Source: Phycisphaerae bacterium (GTDB lineage: Bacteria; Planctomycetota; Phycisphaerae; Phycisphaerales; UBA1924). Taken from it: a DNA stretch of 64,000 bases. The first letter of the stretch is position 1. Each line of letters starts with the position of its first letter. The notes below the pieces were generated by a model. That model made no database searches. It saw only the letters and a list, made by a program, of their open reading frames with translations, and was not told where the DNA came from. Location: contig VGXM01000010.1 in NCBI GenBank assembly GCA_016873295.1, positions 24,023-88,022 of the forward strand, written 5' to 3'. A program made the position numbers and the translations under genes. This document shows, piece after piece, positions 10,146-18,708 of this stretch.

Positions 10146-11327
10146 CTACTTCCTGCCTGCGGCCGCTCGGCCCTTGCGGCGCAGGCGCCAGATCGCCAAG
10201 AGGGCGACGCAGCCCCCCAGCGCGACCCAGCCCGCGATCCTGAGCGCCCGCGTGCGGTCCACGGGCTTGGTGGTCGCGATCGTCGTGGTCTTCCAGTTCC
10301 CTTCCGCGTCGCGCTCGCGAAGCGTCCCGCGCTTGAAGTCGGCCACCCTCGTGATGTCCACCGGGCCCCGCACGCCATCGGGCCGGCCCGGCTCGGGCGT
10401 CCGAACAACCGCCGCAAACCCGCCCGCCGGGAGCGGATCAAAGGACTCGACCACATACGAGCGGGTGACGCGACCGTCGCCGCCCAACTCGTCGGCCCGC
10501 CCGGCGTGCCACAGCCCCGAGGCGTCGTGCCGCTTCCATTCCTTGAACAACGTCTTGGACCCCACGTATTCGGGGCGATAGACATTGACCTCGGTGGTCA
10601 TGACCCGCACCAAGCCCCGACCGGCGGCGGCGTCCCAGTCGCCCTCGTAGTGCAGCACGTACGTCGGTTCGGCAACCCCCGCCTTGTACCTCTCGGCCCT
10701 GAACGACCATCGGTTCCCCTGCACCGACACCGGGCCCGGCCTTACCTCGCTGACGCGACCGAGCGAGAAGCCCCCGAAGAGCAGAAGCCCAACCTGGGGC
10801 ATGAAGACGCGCTCGTCGTTTCTGACATCCTCGTTCGAGCCGTCCTCCCGCAGCCGGCGGCGGTCGTATTGGCTGAGCGACTTGGCCTTTCCTTCCAGGC
10901 CCAGATCCACCATCCGCCAAGCCGCTCGCTCCGTCAGCACGCTGTCCGAGGCGTACCCGCTCCGCACCCACTCGGTGCTGTACCTCCAGCGTCCGTCGCC
11001 GTCGCCGAACAGCCGGCACCGCTGGACCTCCGGCTTCCCTGTCCGACGGCGCTCCGTCTCGATCTCCAGCTCATGACGGTCCGGGTGCTCGGGCCGCCCG
11101 GCCACCCGGCGCTTCAGGTCCTCAAACTCCGCCTCGGTGATGTAAGACGGCCGCTCGTCGCGCCACACAATCGAATAGGCGCCCAGAGATGGAGTCGGCG
11201 TCGCCCGCGCCCACTCCGCGTCGCGCCAAGCCTCAACAGTCTTGGCGACCAGTTGTGCCGGCGCAGGCACCGCCCCCCCTCCCATCAGGACACCCGCCAC
11301 CATGCAGATCGACCCCACGATCCTCAT
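10146..11327 (-). CDS. secreted, C-terminally membrane-anchored protein (cassette B lead gene)
   Basis: A 393-aa paralogue of 5896-7104. It starts MRIVGSICMVAGVLMGGG, a signal peptide close to that of cassette A ([12 protein letters not shown]). The mature part includes YSIVWRDERPSYITEAEFED, then RRVAGRPEHPDRHELE. The end is RALRIAGWVALGGCVALLAI, a membrane helix, then RRKGRAAAGRK. Function is unknown. The ATG at 11327 is preferred because of the signal peptide match; the frame stays open far upstream only as antisense to the dehydrogenase gene. It is probably co-transcribed with the two genes after it. Confidence 0.8.
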   Translation of the reverse strand: MRIVGSICMVAGVLMGGGAVPAPAQLVAKTVEAWRDAEWARATPTPSLGAYSIVWRDERPSYITEAEFEDLKRRVAGRPEHPDRHELEIETERRRTGKPEVQRCRLFGDGDGRWRYSTEWVRSGYASDSVLTERAAWRMVDLGLEGKAKSLSQYDRRRLREDGSNEDVRNDERVFMPQVGLLLFGGFSLGRVSEVRPGPVSVQGNRWSFRAERYKAGVAEPTYVLHYEGDWDAAAGRGLVRVMTTEVNVYRPEYVGSKTLFKEWKRHDASGLWHAGRADELGGDGRVTRSYVVESFDPLPAGGFAAVVRTPEPGRPDGVRGPVDITRVADFKRGTLRERDAEGNWKTTTIATTKPVDRTRALRIAGWVALGGCVALLAIWRLRRKGRAAAGRK

Positions 11328-11334
11328 GCGATGC

Positions 11335-11340
11335 AGTCTA
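11335..11340 (-). promoter_or_regulatory. -10-like TAGACT before cassette B
   Basis: TAGACT 7 nt before the cassette B lead gene, inside the shared GGGGGGTAGACTG block. A TTGACA lies 10 bp before the hexamer, too close for a standard -35 spacing. Confidence 0.45.
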
Positions 11341-11489
11341 CCCCCCCCGTTGTCAACCCTCGAATGGGAAAGGCGCCAATTGCGTGGACAGACGGTGGAA
11401 AGCCAACCGCCGGGTCCGGTGAAGCCTGTATGGCTCACAACAGCCCGGGCGGGCGCGGAACGTGACTCGTGATCGTGATTGGAATCGCG

Positions 11490-11519
11490 ACGAGGCCCAC
11501 GCTCGCGCGTGGGGCTCGT
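11490..11519. repeat. P1 palindromic element, single stem
   Basis: A partial P1 copy in which CGAGGCCCACGC pairs with GCGTGGGGCTCG. It lies in the 258-bp gap between cassette B and the dehydrogenase gene, which otherwise shows no feature. Confidence 0.55.
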
Positions 11520-11585
11520 GCCGCGGCACCCCGCAGGGGGCACGGCGCGCCCCCGCGTACCATCCCCCGGCTTCCGGAGGATCCG

Positions 11586-12890
11586 ATGACCGCCAGACCC
11601 GCCGACGGCTTCGACCGATACGAACGCTTCTACACTCGCGACCCCGCCATTGTCGTGGAGTGGCACGACGACCGCACCAGCGCCCGCGGGTGGCTGTGCA
11701 TGAACTCGCTGCGGGGCGGGGCGGCGGGGGGCGGCACGCGCATGCGGGCCGGCGGCACCCGCGAGGAGGCCGTCTTCCTCGCCAAGACCATGGAGGTCAA
11801 GTTCCGCGTCTGCGGGCCCGACATCGGCGGCGGCAAGTCCGTCATCGACTTCGACCACCGCGCCCACCCCGACCAGAAGCAGGGCGTCCTCGAACGCTGG
11901 TATAGGCACGTCGGGCCCTACCTCAAGGCCTGCTACGGCACGGGCGGCGACGTGGGCGTCGACGAGCTCGAGGCCGCCCGCATCACCGAACGCATCGTCG
12001 GCATCGCCCACGTCCAGGAGGGCATCGCCCGCGGGCACTACTCGGCCCACCCCGACGCCGAGCCCGTCGAGGCCAAGGTCGCCCGCCTCCGACCCGGCAC
12101 CGAGGCCCGGGCCGTGCTCCCCGACCTGCCCGGCCCGCGCGAGGGGGCGTGGGTGGCGGCGGACGTGGCGACGGGCTTCGGCGTCGTGCGCGCCATCGAG
12201 CGCCTGTACGCCCAGCAGGGCAGGCCCCTCGCCGGGCAGCGGGCCGTGATCGAGGGCTTCGGGGCGGTCGGGGCGTTCGCGGCGTACTACCTGGGCAGGC
12301 TGGGCGTGCGGATCGTCGGGGCCTCGAGCGCCGGGCCCTCGCACAAGGTCCGCGTGCTCACCAGCGGGCGCGGGCTCGACCTGGCCGAGGTCAACCAGGT
12401 GATCCAGCGGCGCGACGGTACGACGCTGCCCACCGCGGTCGCCGGGTGCGAGGTCGTCGACTCGACCACGGGCGACGAGCTCTTCAACGTGGACGCCGAC
12501 ATCTTCGTGCCCGCGGGCCCCTCGCACACGATCACCGAGGAGCGTGCGCGGTTGCTGGGCGAGGCGGGCGTCCGGGTGGTCTCGTGCGGGGCGAACAACC
12601 CCTTCTGGGCCGACCCCGCGCGGGGCGGACTGCGCCAGTGGGTGGCGGACATGCTCGCCATCCAGCGCCGGGCCGACCCCGCGATCGCGTTCATCCCCGA
12701 CTTCATCGCCAACTGCGGCATGGCCCGGGCCTTCGCCTACCTCATGGAAAAGGGCGCGACGATCGAGACCGACGCGATCCTGCGCGACATCGCCGCCAAG
12801 ATCGACGCGGGGATGGACCGGCTGCTCAGGGGCTGGTCGGGCCCGGGCGGTCTGCTCGAGCGGGGCTACTCGATCTTCGTGCCGGACTGA
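11586..12890 (+). CDS. Glu/Leu/Phe/Val-type amino acid dehydrogenase
   Basis: A 434-aa NAD(P)-dependent dehydrogenase that would oxidatively deaminate an amino acid (glutamate or a branched-chain residue). The dimerisation domain has GGAAGGGTRMRAG (44-56) and the catalytic-lysine segment GPDIGGGKS (77-85). The Rossmann domain has VIEGFGAVG, and the C-terminal part has the conserved CGANNP. The protein is shorter than classical GDH and the residues that fix substrate choice cannot be assigned by eye. The ATG at 11586 is preceded by GGAGG at a good distance, one of the clear Shine-Dalgarno starts here, with TACCAT further upstream. Confidence 0.85.
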   Translation: MTARPADGFDRYERFYTRDPAIVVEWHDDRTSARGWLCMNSLRGGAAGGGTRMRAGGTREEAVFLAKTMEVKFRVCGPDIGGGKSVIDFDHRAHPDQKQGVLERWYRHVGPYLKACYGTGGDVGVDELEAARITERIVGIAHVQEGIARGHYSAHPDAEPVEAKVARLRPGTEARAVLPDLPGPREGAWVAADVATGFGVVRAIERLYAQQGRPLAGQRAVIEGFGAVGAFAAYYLGRLGVRIVGASSAGPSHKVRVLTSGRGLDLAEVNQVIQRRDGTTLPTAVAGCEVVDSTTGDELFNVDADIFVPAGPSHTITEERARLLGEAGVRVVSCGANNPFWADPARGGLRQWVADMLAIQRRADPAIAFIPDFIANCGMARAFAYLMEKGATIETDAILRDIAAKIDAGMDRLLRGWSGPGGLLERGYSIFVPD

Positions 12891-12948
12891 GCCCCGGCGA
12901 GGCCGGCGGGCGGCATGCTCCCCGCCCCGAGGAAGCACGCCACCCCGG

Positions 12949-14229
12949 TCAGGCGCGGCGTTTGGGCTTGGGCTCGAAGGGGGCGCCGGCGGGGGTGTAG
13001 TGGGCGGTGGCGAGCGCGACCATGAGGCGGACGCCCATGGGGAGGGCGTCGTCGTTGAAGTCGAAGTCGGGCTGGTGGAGGCCGGGCATCCGCTCGACGC
13101 CGTCGGGCTTGAGGCCCAGGAAGAAGAAGCAGGCGGGGACGTGCTGCCCGTAGAAGGCGAAGTCTTCGCCGCCCATGGTGGGGGCGTCGAGGGTGACCAC
13201 CTTGGCGCCGCCGATCGTCGCCCGGGCCACGTCGAAGAAGTGGGCCGTGAGCCCCGGATCGTTGGCGGTGACCGGGAAGTTCTCGACGTAGTCGATCTGC
13301 GCCGAGCACCCGCAGGCCCGGGCCGTGCCCTCGACGACCTCGAAGAAGCGCTGCCGGGCCAGGGCGCGGTTGGCGGGCGTGAGCGTGCGCACGGTGCCGA
13401 CGAGGGTGACCTCGCCGGGGATGATGTTGTTGGCGGTGCCGCCCTGAATCTGCCCGACCGTGACCACCACGCTGTCGAGCGGGCCCACGTTGCGCGAGGC
13501 GACCTGCTGGAGGGCGGTGACGCAGTGGGCCGCGGCGAGCACGGGGTCGCGCCCCTGGTGCGGGTAGGCGCCGTGGGCCTGCACGCCCTCCACCTTCACG
13601 ATGAAGTCGTCGACGCTGGCCATCAGCGCCCCGGGCTTGGTGGCGACGGAGCCCAGCGGAACGTTGGGCCACCCGTGCAGCCCGAAGATGCGCCCCACGG
13701 GATTGCCCAGCCCTCCCTCGGCCTCGCCCCGCAGCACGCCCTGCCGGCACATGATGTTGGCACCTCCGCCGCCCTCCTCCGCGGGCTGGAAGATGAGCAG
13801 CACGGGGTTGGGGCGTTCGTCCAGGCGGACCAGGGCGCGGGCGGCCCCGACCAGCACGGCCATGTGCCCGTCGTGCCCGCAGGCGTGCATCAGGCCCTCG
13901 GTCTTCGAGGCCCAGGGCTTGCCGGTCCGCTCGACGATGGGGAGCGCGTCCATGTCGCCGCGGAGGGCCACGGCGGGCCGGGCGGCGCCCTCGGCGTCGG
14001 TCGCGGGGATGTAGGCGACCACGCCCGTGCCCCGGCACAGCCCGGTCCGCACGCCGATGCCCAGGGCGCGGAGCTCCTCGGCGACGATCTCGGCCGTGCG
14101 CGACTCCTCGAACTGCAGCTCGGGGGCCGCGTGCAGCCGGCGACGCAGATCGACGATGTGGGTGAGTTCGCTCTGGATCACGTCCCGCACCCGGTCCTGT
14201 GCGCGGGCCTCGATGGCGTGAGAGGACAT
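12949..14229 (-). CDS. M20 family amidohydrolase (N-acyl amino acid hydrolase type)
   Basis: A 426-aa metallohydrolase of the M20D group, which removes acyl groups from amino acids such as hippurate or N-acetyl amino acids. Metal ligands are visible as GLMHACGHDGH (112-122) and QPAEEGGGGA (148-157), with a further histidine in GLHGWPNVPLG and the last in GLHQPDFDFND. The dimerisation insert has VQAHGAYPHQG. No signal peptide is apparent, so it is cytosolic. A TACCGT hexamer precedes the ATG by 7 nt. It shares the minus strand with the HD-GYP gene but the 56-bp gap holds this promoter. Confidence 0.9.
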   Translation of the reverse strand: MSSHAIEARAQDRVRDVIQSELTHIVDLRRRLHAAPELQFEESRTAEIVAEELRALGIGVRTGLCRGTGVVAYIPATDAEGAARPAVALRGDMDALPIVERTGKPWASKTEGLMHACGHDGHMAVLVGAARALVRLDERPNPVLLIFQPAEEGGGGANIMCRQGVLRGEAEGGLGNPVGRIFGLHGWPNVPLGSVATKPGALMASVDDFIVKVEGVQAHGAYPHQGRDPVLAAAHCVTALQQVASRNVGPLDSVVVTVGQIQGGTANNIIPGEVTLVGTVRTLTPANRALARQRFFEVVEGTARACGCSAQIDYVENFPVTANDPGLTAHFFDVARATIGGAKVVTLDAPTMGGEDFAFYGQHVPACFFFLGLKPDGVERMPGLHQPDFDFNDDALPMGVRLMVALATAHYTPAGAPFEPKPKRRA

Positions 14230-14236
14230 GGGCCCA

Positions 14237-14242
14237 ACGGTA
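14237..14242 (-). promoter_or_regulatory. -10-like TACCGT, 7 nt before start codon
   Basis: TACCGT then 7 nt then the ATG of the M20 amidohydrolase gene, with no ribosome-binding site. Confidence 0.4.
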
Positions 14243-14285
14243 TGGGCCCCGCGGACCGGGCGTGTTCGGGTCGACCCGAACCGCC

Positions 14286-15356
14286 TCAGCCGGCCTTGGC
14301 CCGGCTCGTGATCGCCACCAGCTCCTGCATCAGCGGGCGCGCGTCCAGCTCCCCGCCGACCAGGGACTGACGGATCGTGTTGAAGCGCTCGTGGACGCCC
14401 TCGAAGGCGTCGACGACGTCGGGGTCGAAGTGCTGCCCGCGCTCCTTGAGGATCATGGCCCGGGTCTCCTCGTGCGAGCGCGCGGCCTTGTAGACGCGGA
14501 CGCTGGTGAGGGCGTCGTAGAAGTCGGCGAGGGCGACGATGCGGGCCGAGAGGGCGATCTCCTCGGCGCGGAGCCCGCCCGGGTAGCCCTTCCCGTTCCA
14601 TCGTTCGTGGTGCTGGAGGGCCACCTCGATGCCCATGTCGATGAACTCGTCGGGCCCGAGGCGCTCGCGGATGCACATGAGCGTGTCGGCGCCGATGAGC
14701 GAGTGCTGCTGCATGGTGGCCCGCTCCTCGGGCGTCAGCGCGCCGGGCTTGAGCAGGATCGAGTCGGGGATCCCCACCTTGCCGATGTCGTGCAGCGAGC
14801 TCGCCAGGCGCAGACGCTCCACCCAGCGCGGGTCGATCCACGGGTGCACGCCGCGAAGCCCCGCGGCGAGCAGCTCGCTGAAGGCGGCGATCCGCTCCAG
14901 GTGCCGCCCCGTGTCCGTGTCGCGGTAGTCGGCGAGCTTGGCCAGCCCGAAGATCAGCGCGTTGCGGACGTCGAGGCTGTGCGCGATGCGGCGCTGCACC
15001 TCCTTCTCCAGGCCCCGGTTCACCCGCTCCAGCCGCGACTCGTAACGCCGGATCAGCGCCAGACCCGCCAGGATCGTCAGCCCGCCGATCAGGATCACCC
15101 CCACCGTGATGGACCAGGCGACCGCGGGCCAGCCCATGCCCGCGTCGGCGAGCCGCGCAAACCGCTCGGCGGAGACGACGCCGTGCTCGGCGAAGTGGTC
15201 GATCACCGGCCTCACCCGCGCCCCGCGGACCGCCGAGGTCAGCCACACCCCGCCGACCGTCACGATCACGCTCTGCACCAGCACCGTCGCGAAGACCAGC
15301 GCCCGGCGCGTGCGCAGCCGCTGCCGACCGACCAATGTCTCTCCCGAATCAAGCAC
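14286..15356 (-). CDS. membrane-bound HD-GYP domain protein (c-di-GMP phosphodiesterase type)
   Basis: A 356-aa protein. Two membrane helices (about 19-41 and 79-101) enclose a short periplasmic segment. A coiled-coil linker (about 105-125) leads to a complete HD-GYP domain with DTDTGRHLERI, the metal pair H189-D190 in SLHDIGKVGIPD, HSLIGAD (218-224) and HHERWNGKGYPGGL (249-262), then DFYDALTS. The domain degrades cyclic di-GMP, and the small periplasmic loop could sense a signal. The start is GTG. It is transcribed after the solute-binding protein gene with a 98-bp gap. Confidence 0.92.
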   Translation of the reverse strand: MLDSGETLVGRQRLRTRRALVFATVLVQSVIVTVGGVWLTSAVRGARVRPVIDHFAEHGVVSAERFARLADAGMGWPAVAWSITVGVILIGGLTILAGLALIRRYESRLERVNRGLEKEVQRRIAHSLDVRNALIFGLAKLADYRDTDTGRHLERIAAFSELLAAGLRGVHPWIDPRWVERLRLASSLHDIGKVGIPDSILLKPGALTPEERATMQQHSLIGADTLMCIRERLGPDEFIDMGIEVALQHHERWNGKGYPGGLRAEEIALSARIVALADFYDALTSVRVYKAARSHEETRAMILKERGQHFDPDVVDAFEGVHERFNTIRQSLVGGELDARPLMQELVAITSRAKAG

Positions 15357-15454
15357 GCGACCTCATTCGGTCCGCGGCGGAGTCGGCTTGTCACGCGGCG
15401 CCCATTCCATCGCCCGTCAACCCCCCCACAGCGCACAGACGGCCCGGCCACGCC

Positions 15455-16756
15455 TCAGCGCGGCGGAGCGGGCGGTCCGAACACCTCGTCCGCCAGGCGC
15501 GAGGCCTGGGCGGCCGCGGCGGCCACCGCCCAGAACTCGGGCCACTTGCTCTCCCCCACCCCCGGGCTGAGCGTGCCCCCCGGGGCCGCCTCGCGCCCGC
15601 CCCCCTTGGCCCCCTCGCGCGTCAGGCGCACGGGCCCGGCGGGCGCCGCCGGACGCGGGCCCTTGGGCGGCGGGATCCACCACTTCTCGGACTCGCTCGC
15701 CAGCTCGGCCCGGAGCGGGTACGCCCGCCAATCGCTCTGGGTCAGCATCCGCTCGACGTCCGCCGAGAGCAGGAAGTCGACCAGGGCCTTGCCCATGGTC
15801 GGGTTGGGCCCGCCCCGCACCTTCCCCACGGTGCAGGGCACGACCAGGGCCCCGATGCTCGGCAGCGCCACGGCGCCGGCGACCCGGGCCGTGGGCGCGT
15901 CCTCCGCTTCAAAGACCAGGTCCACGGGCCACCCCTCGCGCTGGGCCGCCCACACGTCGTCGGTGTCGGTGAGCCCGAGGTCGATCTCCCCCTGCGCGAT
16001 GGCGCGCACCACGCTGGCGTTGCCGTCGTAGAGGCGCACGCCCCGGTCGCGCATCGCCTGGAGCCACTGGCGCGTGGGCTCGGGGCCGTGGGCCGCGACC
16101 AAGGCCGACAGGTGCGTGCGCATGGTGCCGAACTGGGGTCGGGCCATGCCGACGCGCCCGGCGAACCTCGCGTCGGCCAGGTCGCGCAGCGTCCGGGGGG
16201 CGCTGGTCCGCGTGTAGAGGTTGGAGTTGAAGGCGATGACGCGGGCCCGCAGCGCGTGCCCGTACCAGGCCAGGTCGCGCCCGCGCAGGTGCCGGGGCCA
16301 GCCCCCGACCAGGTCGGCCTCCGCCCGGCTGGTCATGGGCTCCAGCACGCCCTCGATCGCAAGGCGCACGCTTCCCATCGGCTCGCTCCCCCACCACACG
16401 TCGGCGCGCGGGCCCGCCCGCTCGTCCGCCAGGCGCTGGACCAGCCCGAAGGTCTTGGTCGCCTCCGTGTCCGTCACCACCTTCACCTTGACGCCCGACG
16501 AGGCCTCGAACGCCCCGACCACGTCGCGGAGCAGCGGCTCGTCGATGCTCGAATAGAGCACCACCTCGTTCCGGGGCGGCGGAGCCGCGGCCGTGCGGCG
16601 CGACTGCGAGACCGTGAGCACGATCAGCGCCACCACCGCCACGCCCAGGAGGGTCAGGCACGCGGCGACGACCGTCCGCTGGAAGCTGCCCGGCTCCCGG
16701 AGCCTGGCCCGCAGTTCAATGAACCGGTCCTTGAGTCGCTCGGCGCGTGTGGGCAT
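15455..16756 (-). CDS. membrane-anchored extracellular solute-binding protein (iron/spermidine type)
   Basis: A 433-aa protein. It has an N-terminal membrane helix (about 26-48) and a periplasmic-binding fold starting EVVLYSSIDEPLL, then VVTDTEATKTFGLVQRL and DVWWGSEPM, with VIAFNSNLYT and GTMRTHLSALV. These match the ferric or small-molecule binding proteins of ABC importers (Fbp/AfuA class), in which residues of the cleft hold the ligand. The last 70 residues are Pro- and Ala-rich and outside the family fold. No permease or ATPase gene is adjacent, so it is an orphan binding protein. The helix could be an uncleaved signal anchor. Confidence 0.8.
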   Translation of the reverse strand: MPTRAERLKDRFIELRARLREPGSFQRTVVAACLTLLGVAVVALIVLTVSQSRRTAAAPPPRNEVVLYSSIDEPLLRDVVGAFEASSGVKVKVVTDTEATKTFGLVQRLADERAGPRADVWWGSEPMGSVRLAIEGVLEPMTSRAEADLVGGWPRHLRGRDLAWYGHALRARVIAFNSNLYTRTSAPRTLRDLADARFAGRVGMARPQFGTMRTHLSALVAAHGPEPTRQWLQAMRDRGVRLYDGNASVVRAIAQGEIDLGLTDTDDVWAAQREGWPVDLVFEAEDAPTARVAGAVALPSIGALVVPCTVGKVRGGPNPTMGKALVDFLLSADVERMLTQSDWRAYPLRAELASESEKWWIPPPKGPRPAAPAGPVRLTREGAKGGGREAAPGGTLSPGVGESKWPEFWAVAAAAAQASRLADEVFGPPAPPR

Positions 16757-16814
16757 GGCTGGGTCCGCGTTCCCCCCGGGGCCGCAGTATCGCGGATCGT
16801 CGCCGGGCGTGCGC

Positions 16815-18566
16815 TCACTTGGGCGCGGGCTCGGGCCGGGCCTTGACGCGGCTCTCGAGGCGCCCGAAGTAGTGCTTCACGGCGTTGTGGAGCTCGCGCG
16901 GGATGACGTTGCTCTCCAGGGCCTCGGCCGCCGAGTGCGTCCCGCTCTCGACCGCGGAGGCAAACTCGGCCACGCTCTCGCCCTTGACCTGCTCGCCGAA
17001 GACCAGCCGGCTGGCGATGATGGGCCCGCCCTTGTTGCCGACGTTCTGCTTGGTCTTGTCGATCTTGAACGACGCGGGGGAATCGGCGGTCGAGGGGCCC
17101 ATGCCCTTGCCCGGCCCGCCGGAGCCCGTCCCCTGCCGGTCGCTCTCGCCCTCCTCCCACTCGCCGATGCCGGCAGCGCCCGCCATCATCATGTCGCCAT
17201 CGCACTGGCCCGACCCGCCCTCGCAGAGCGATTCGAGCTGGGCCTGAGTCTCCTCGAGGGCGGCGGACAGCCCGTTCATCTCCTGCGAGAGCATCTCCAT
17301 GTCGGAGAGCGCCTGCCCCGCCTCGGCCATGGCCTCCGCGCCCTGCTGCCCCAGCCCGCCCTGCTGGGCCATGGCCCTGGCCATGTCGGAGAGGGCCTGC
17401 CCGAGCTTGTCGCACTGCCCACCCGCCTCGCACAGGGAACGGGCCATCTCCGCCAGCTTCTTCTGCTGCTCGGGGGAGAGCTGCTTGACCTTGTCCAGCA
17501 TCTCCTTGGCGGCGGCGGGGTCCGACAGCATCTTCTTGGCCAGCTCCGCCGCCTTCTCCGGGTCCACGCCCGACTTGGCCAGGGCCTGCTCGAGGGCCTG
17601 GGACTTCTCGGCGGCTTCCTTCAACTGAGCGGAGAGGTTCTCGAGCTGCCTGGCCAGCTGCTCGCGCTGCTCGGGCGCCATCTCGCCGGACTGCACCTGC
17701 CTGGCCAGTTCGGCCAGCGACTGCTCGGCCTTGGCGAAGTCGCCCATGGCCAGGTGGCGGGCCATCTCCTGAAGCGGACCGGGGCCGGGCTGGCGGAGCT
17801 GCTGCATGGCCTCCTTGAGGGCCTCGAACTGCTGTGACTTCTCCCCCTGCTTGAGCTCGTTGAGGCGCTCGTTGAGGTTGGAGAGCCGGCGGACCGCGGC
17901 CCGCTGGATCTCGTCGGGCTTCAGGCTCGGATCGACCTGCCCGGGCCCATCGCCGGCTTCCGCCTTCAGGTCGAGCCCCGCCCGGGCCAGGGCCTCGGCC
18001 AGCTTCTGCTCCTTGACGTGCAGGTCGGCCTTGACCTCGACGACCTGGCGATTCCGGTCCTCCCTGGCCTGGCGCTCCGCCAGGTAGCCCAGCAGGTCGA
18101 GGTTGGGCATCGCGACCCAGGCGATGACGAGGGTCACGCCGCCCACGACCGGCGAGTACCACCACGCGGGCCCGCGCACGGGCATGCAGCGCCGGAGGAG
18201 CACGCCCGCGGCCCTCGCCCGGGCCGTCTCGATCACCGCCCCGGCCCACGGGTCCGGGCTCTTCTCCAGCACGAGCGCGGTAGACATCGATTCGCGCAGG
18301 TCGGCGGCCTCGTCGAGCGCGCGCGCCGAGGCAAACACGCCCGGCCTCCGGATCAAGGCCCACGCCATCGACGCCGCCAGCACCCCCGCGCCCGACCACA
18401 GGAACACGTCGGGCCACGGAAACGTCAGCCCCAGCCCACGCTGCACCACGACGCCCACGACCAGCCCGGCGAGCGCGGCGGTCGTGAGCGCGACCAGGGC
18501 CCGAACCCACTGCATGAGCGTCAGGCGGTTGCGGGCCCCGGCGACGACCCGTCGAATCTCGCGCAT
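16815..18566 (-). CDS. large coiled-coil membrane protein of unknown function
   Basis: A 583-aa protein. Residues 1-155 hold three membrane helices (about 22-41, 52-70 and 128-148). Residues 155-470 are a long Gln/Glu/Ala/Met-rich coiled coil with patterns such as QQFEALKEAMQQLRQ and LARQLENLSAQLKEAAEKS. Low-complexity Gly/Met-rich sequence follows, and a shorter folded C-terminus (NVIPRELHNAVKHYFGRLES) ends the protein. The layout recalls DUF4175-type planctomycete proteins, but I cannot confirm that. The ATG at 18566 has GGGAGGG upstream and TAGGCT before that. Confidence 0.7.
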   Translation of the reverse strand: MREIRRVVAGARNRLTLMQWVRALVALTTAALAGLVVGVVVQRGLGLTFPWPDVFLWSGAGVLAASMAWALIRRPGVFASARALDEAADLRESMSTALVLEKSPDPWAGAVIETARARAAGVLLRRCMPVRGPAWWYSPVVGGVTLVIAWVAMPNLDLLGYLAERQAREDRNRQVVEVKADLHVKEQKLAEALARAGLDLKAEAGDGPGQVDPSLKPDEIQRAAVRRLSNLNERLNELKQGEKSQQFEALKEAMQQLRQPGPGPLQEMARHLAMGDFAKAEQSLAELARQVQSGEMAPEQREQLARQLENLSAQLKEAAEKSQALEQALAKSGVDPEKAAELAKKMLSDPAAAKEMLDKVKQLSPEQQKKLAEMARSLCEAGGQCDKLGQALSDMARAMAQQGGLGQQGAEAMAEAGQALSDMEMLSQEMNGLSAALEETQAQLESLCEGGSGQCDGDMMMAGAAGIGEWEEGESDRQGTGSGGPGKGMGPSTADSPASFKIDKTKQNVGNKGGPIIASRLVFGEQVKGESVAEFASAVESGTHSAAEALESNVIPRELHNAVKHYFGRLESRVKARPEPAPK

Positions 18567-18708
18567 CGCGACCCTCCCGTGGCAGATCCCCATCAGCCTA
18601 CCCCAGTCCGACGCCCGGATCATCGGCTCGGTTCGTCTTCCGCAAGGATGTATGGAATTCGGCGCGCGCGGTTGCGTGCCGGTGACCGACCTGCGACGAT
18701 TGGCACGC

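Noticed and set aside
10146..12938. A single 930-codon gene from 12938 to 10146 (minus)
   Set aside because: Its first 537 codons are antisense to the dehydrogenase gene and lack coding signs; the real start is the signal peptide at 11327.
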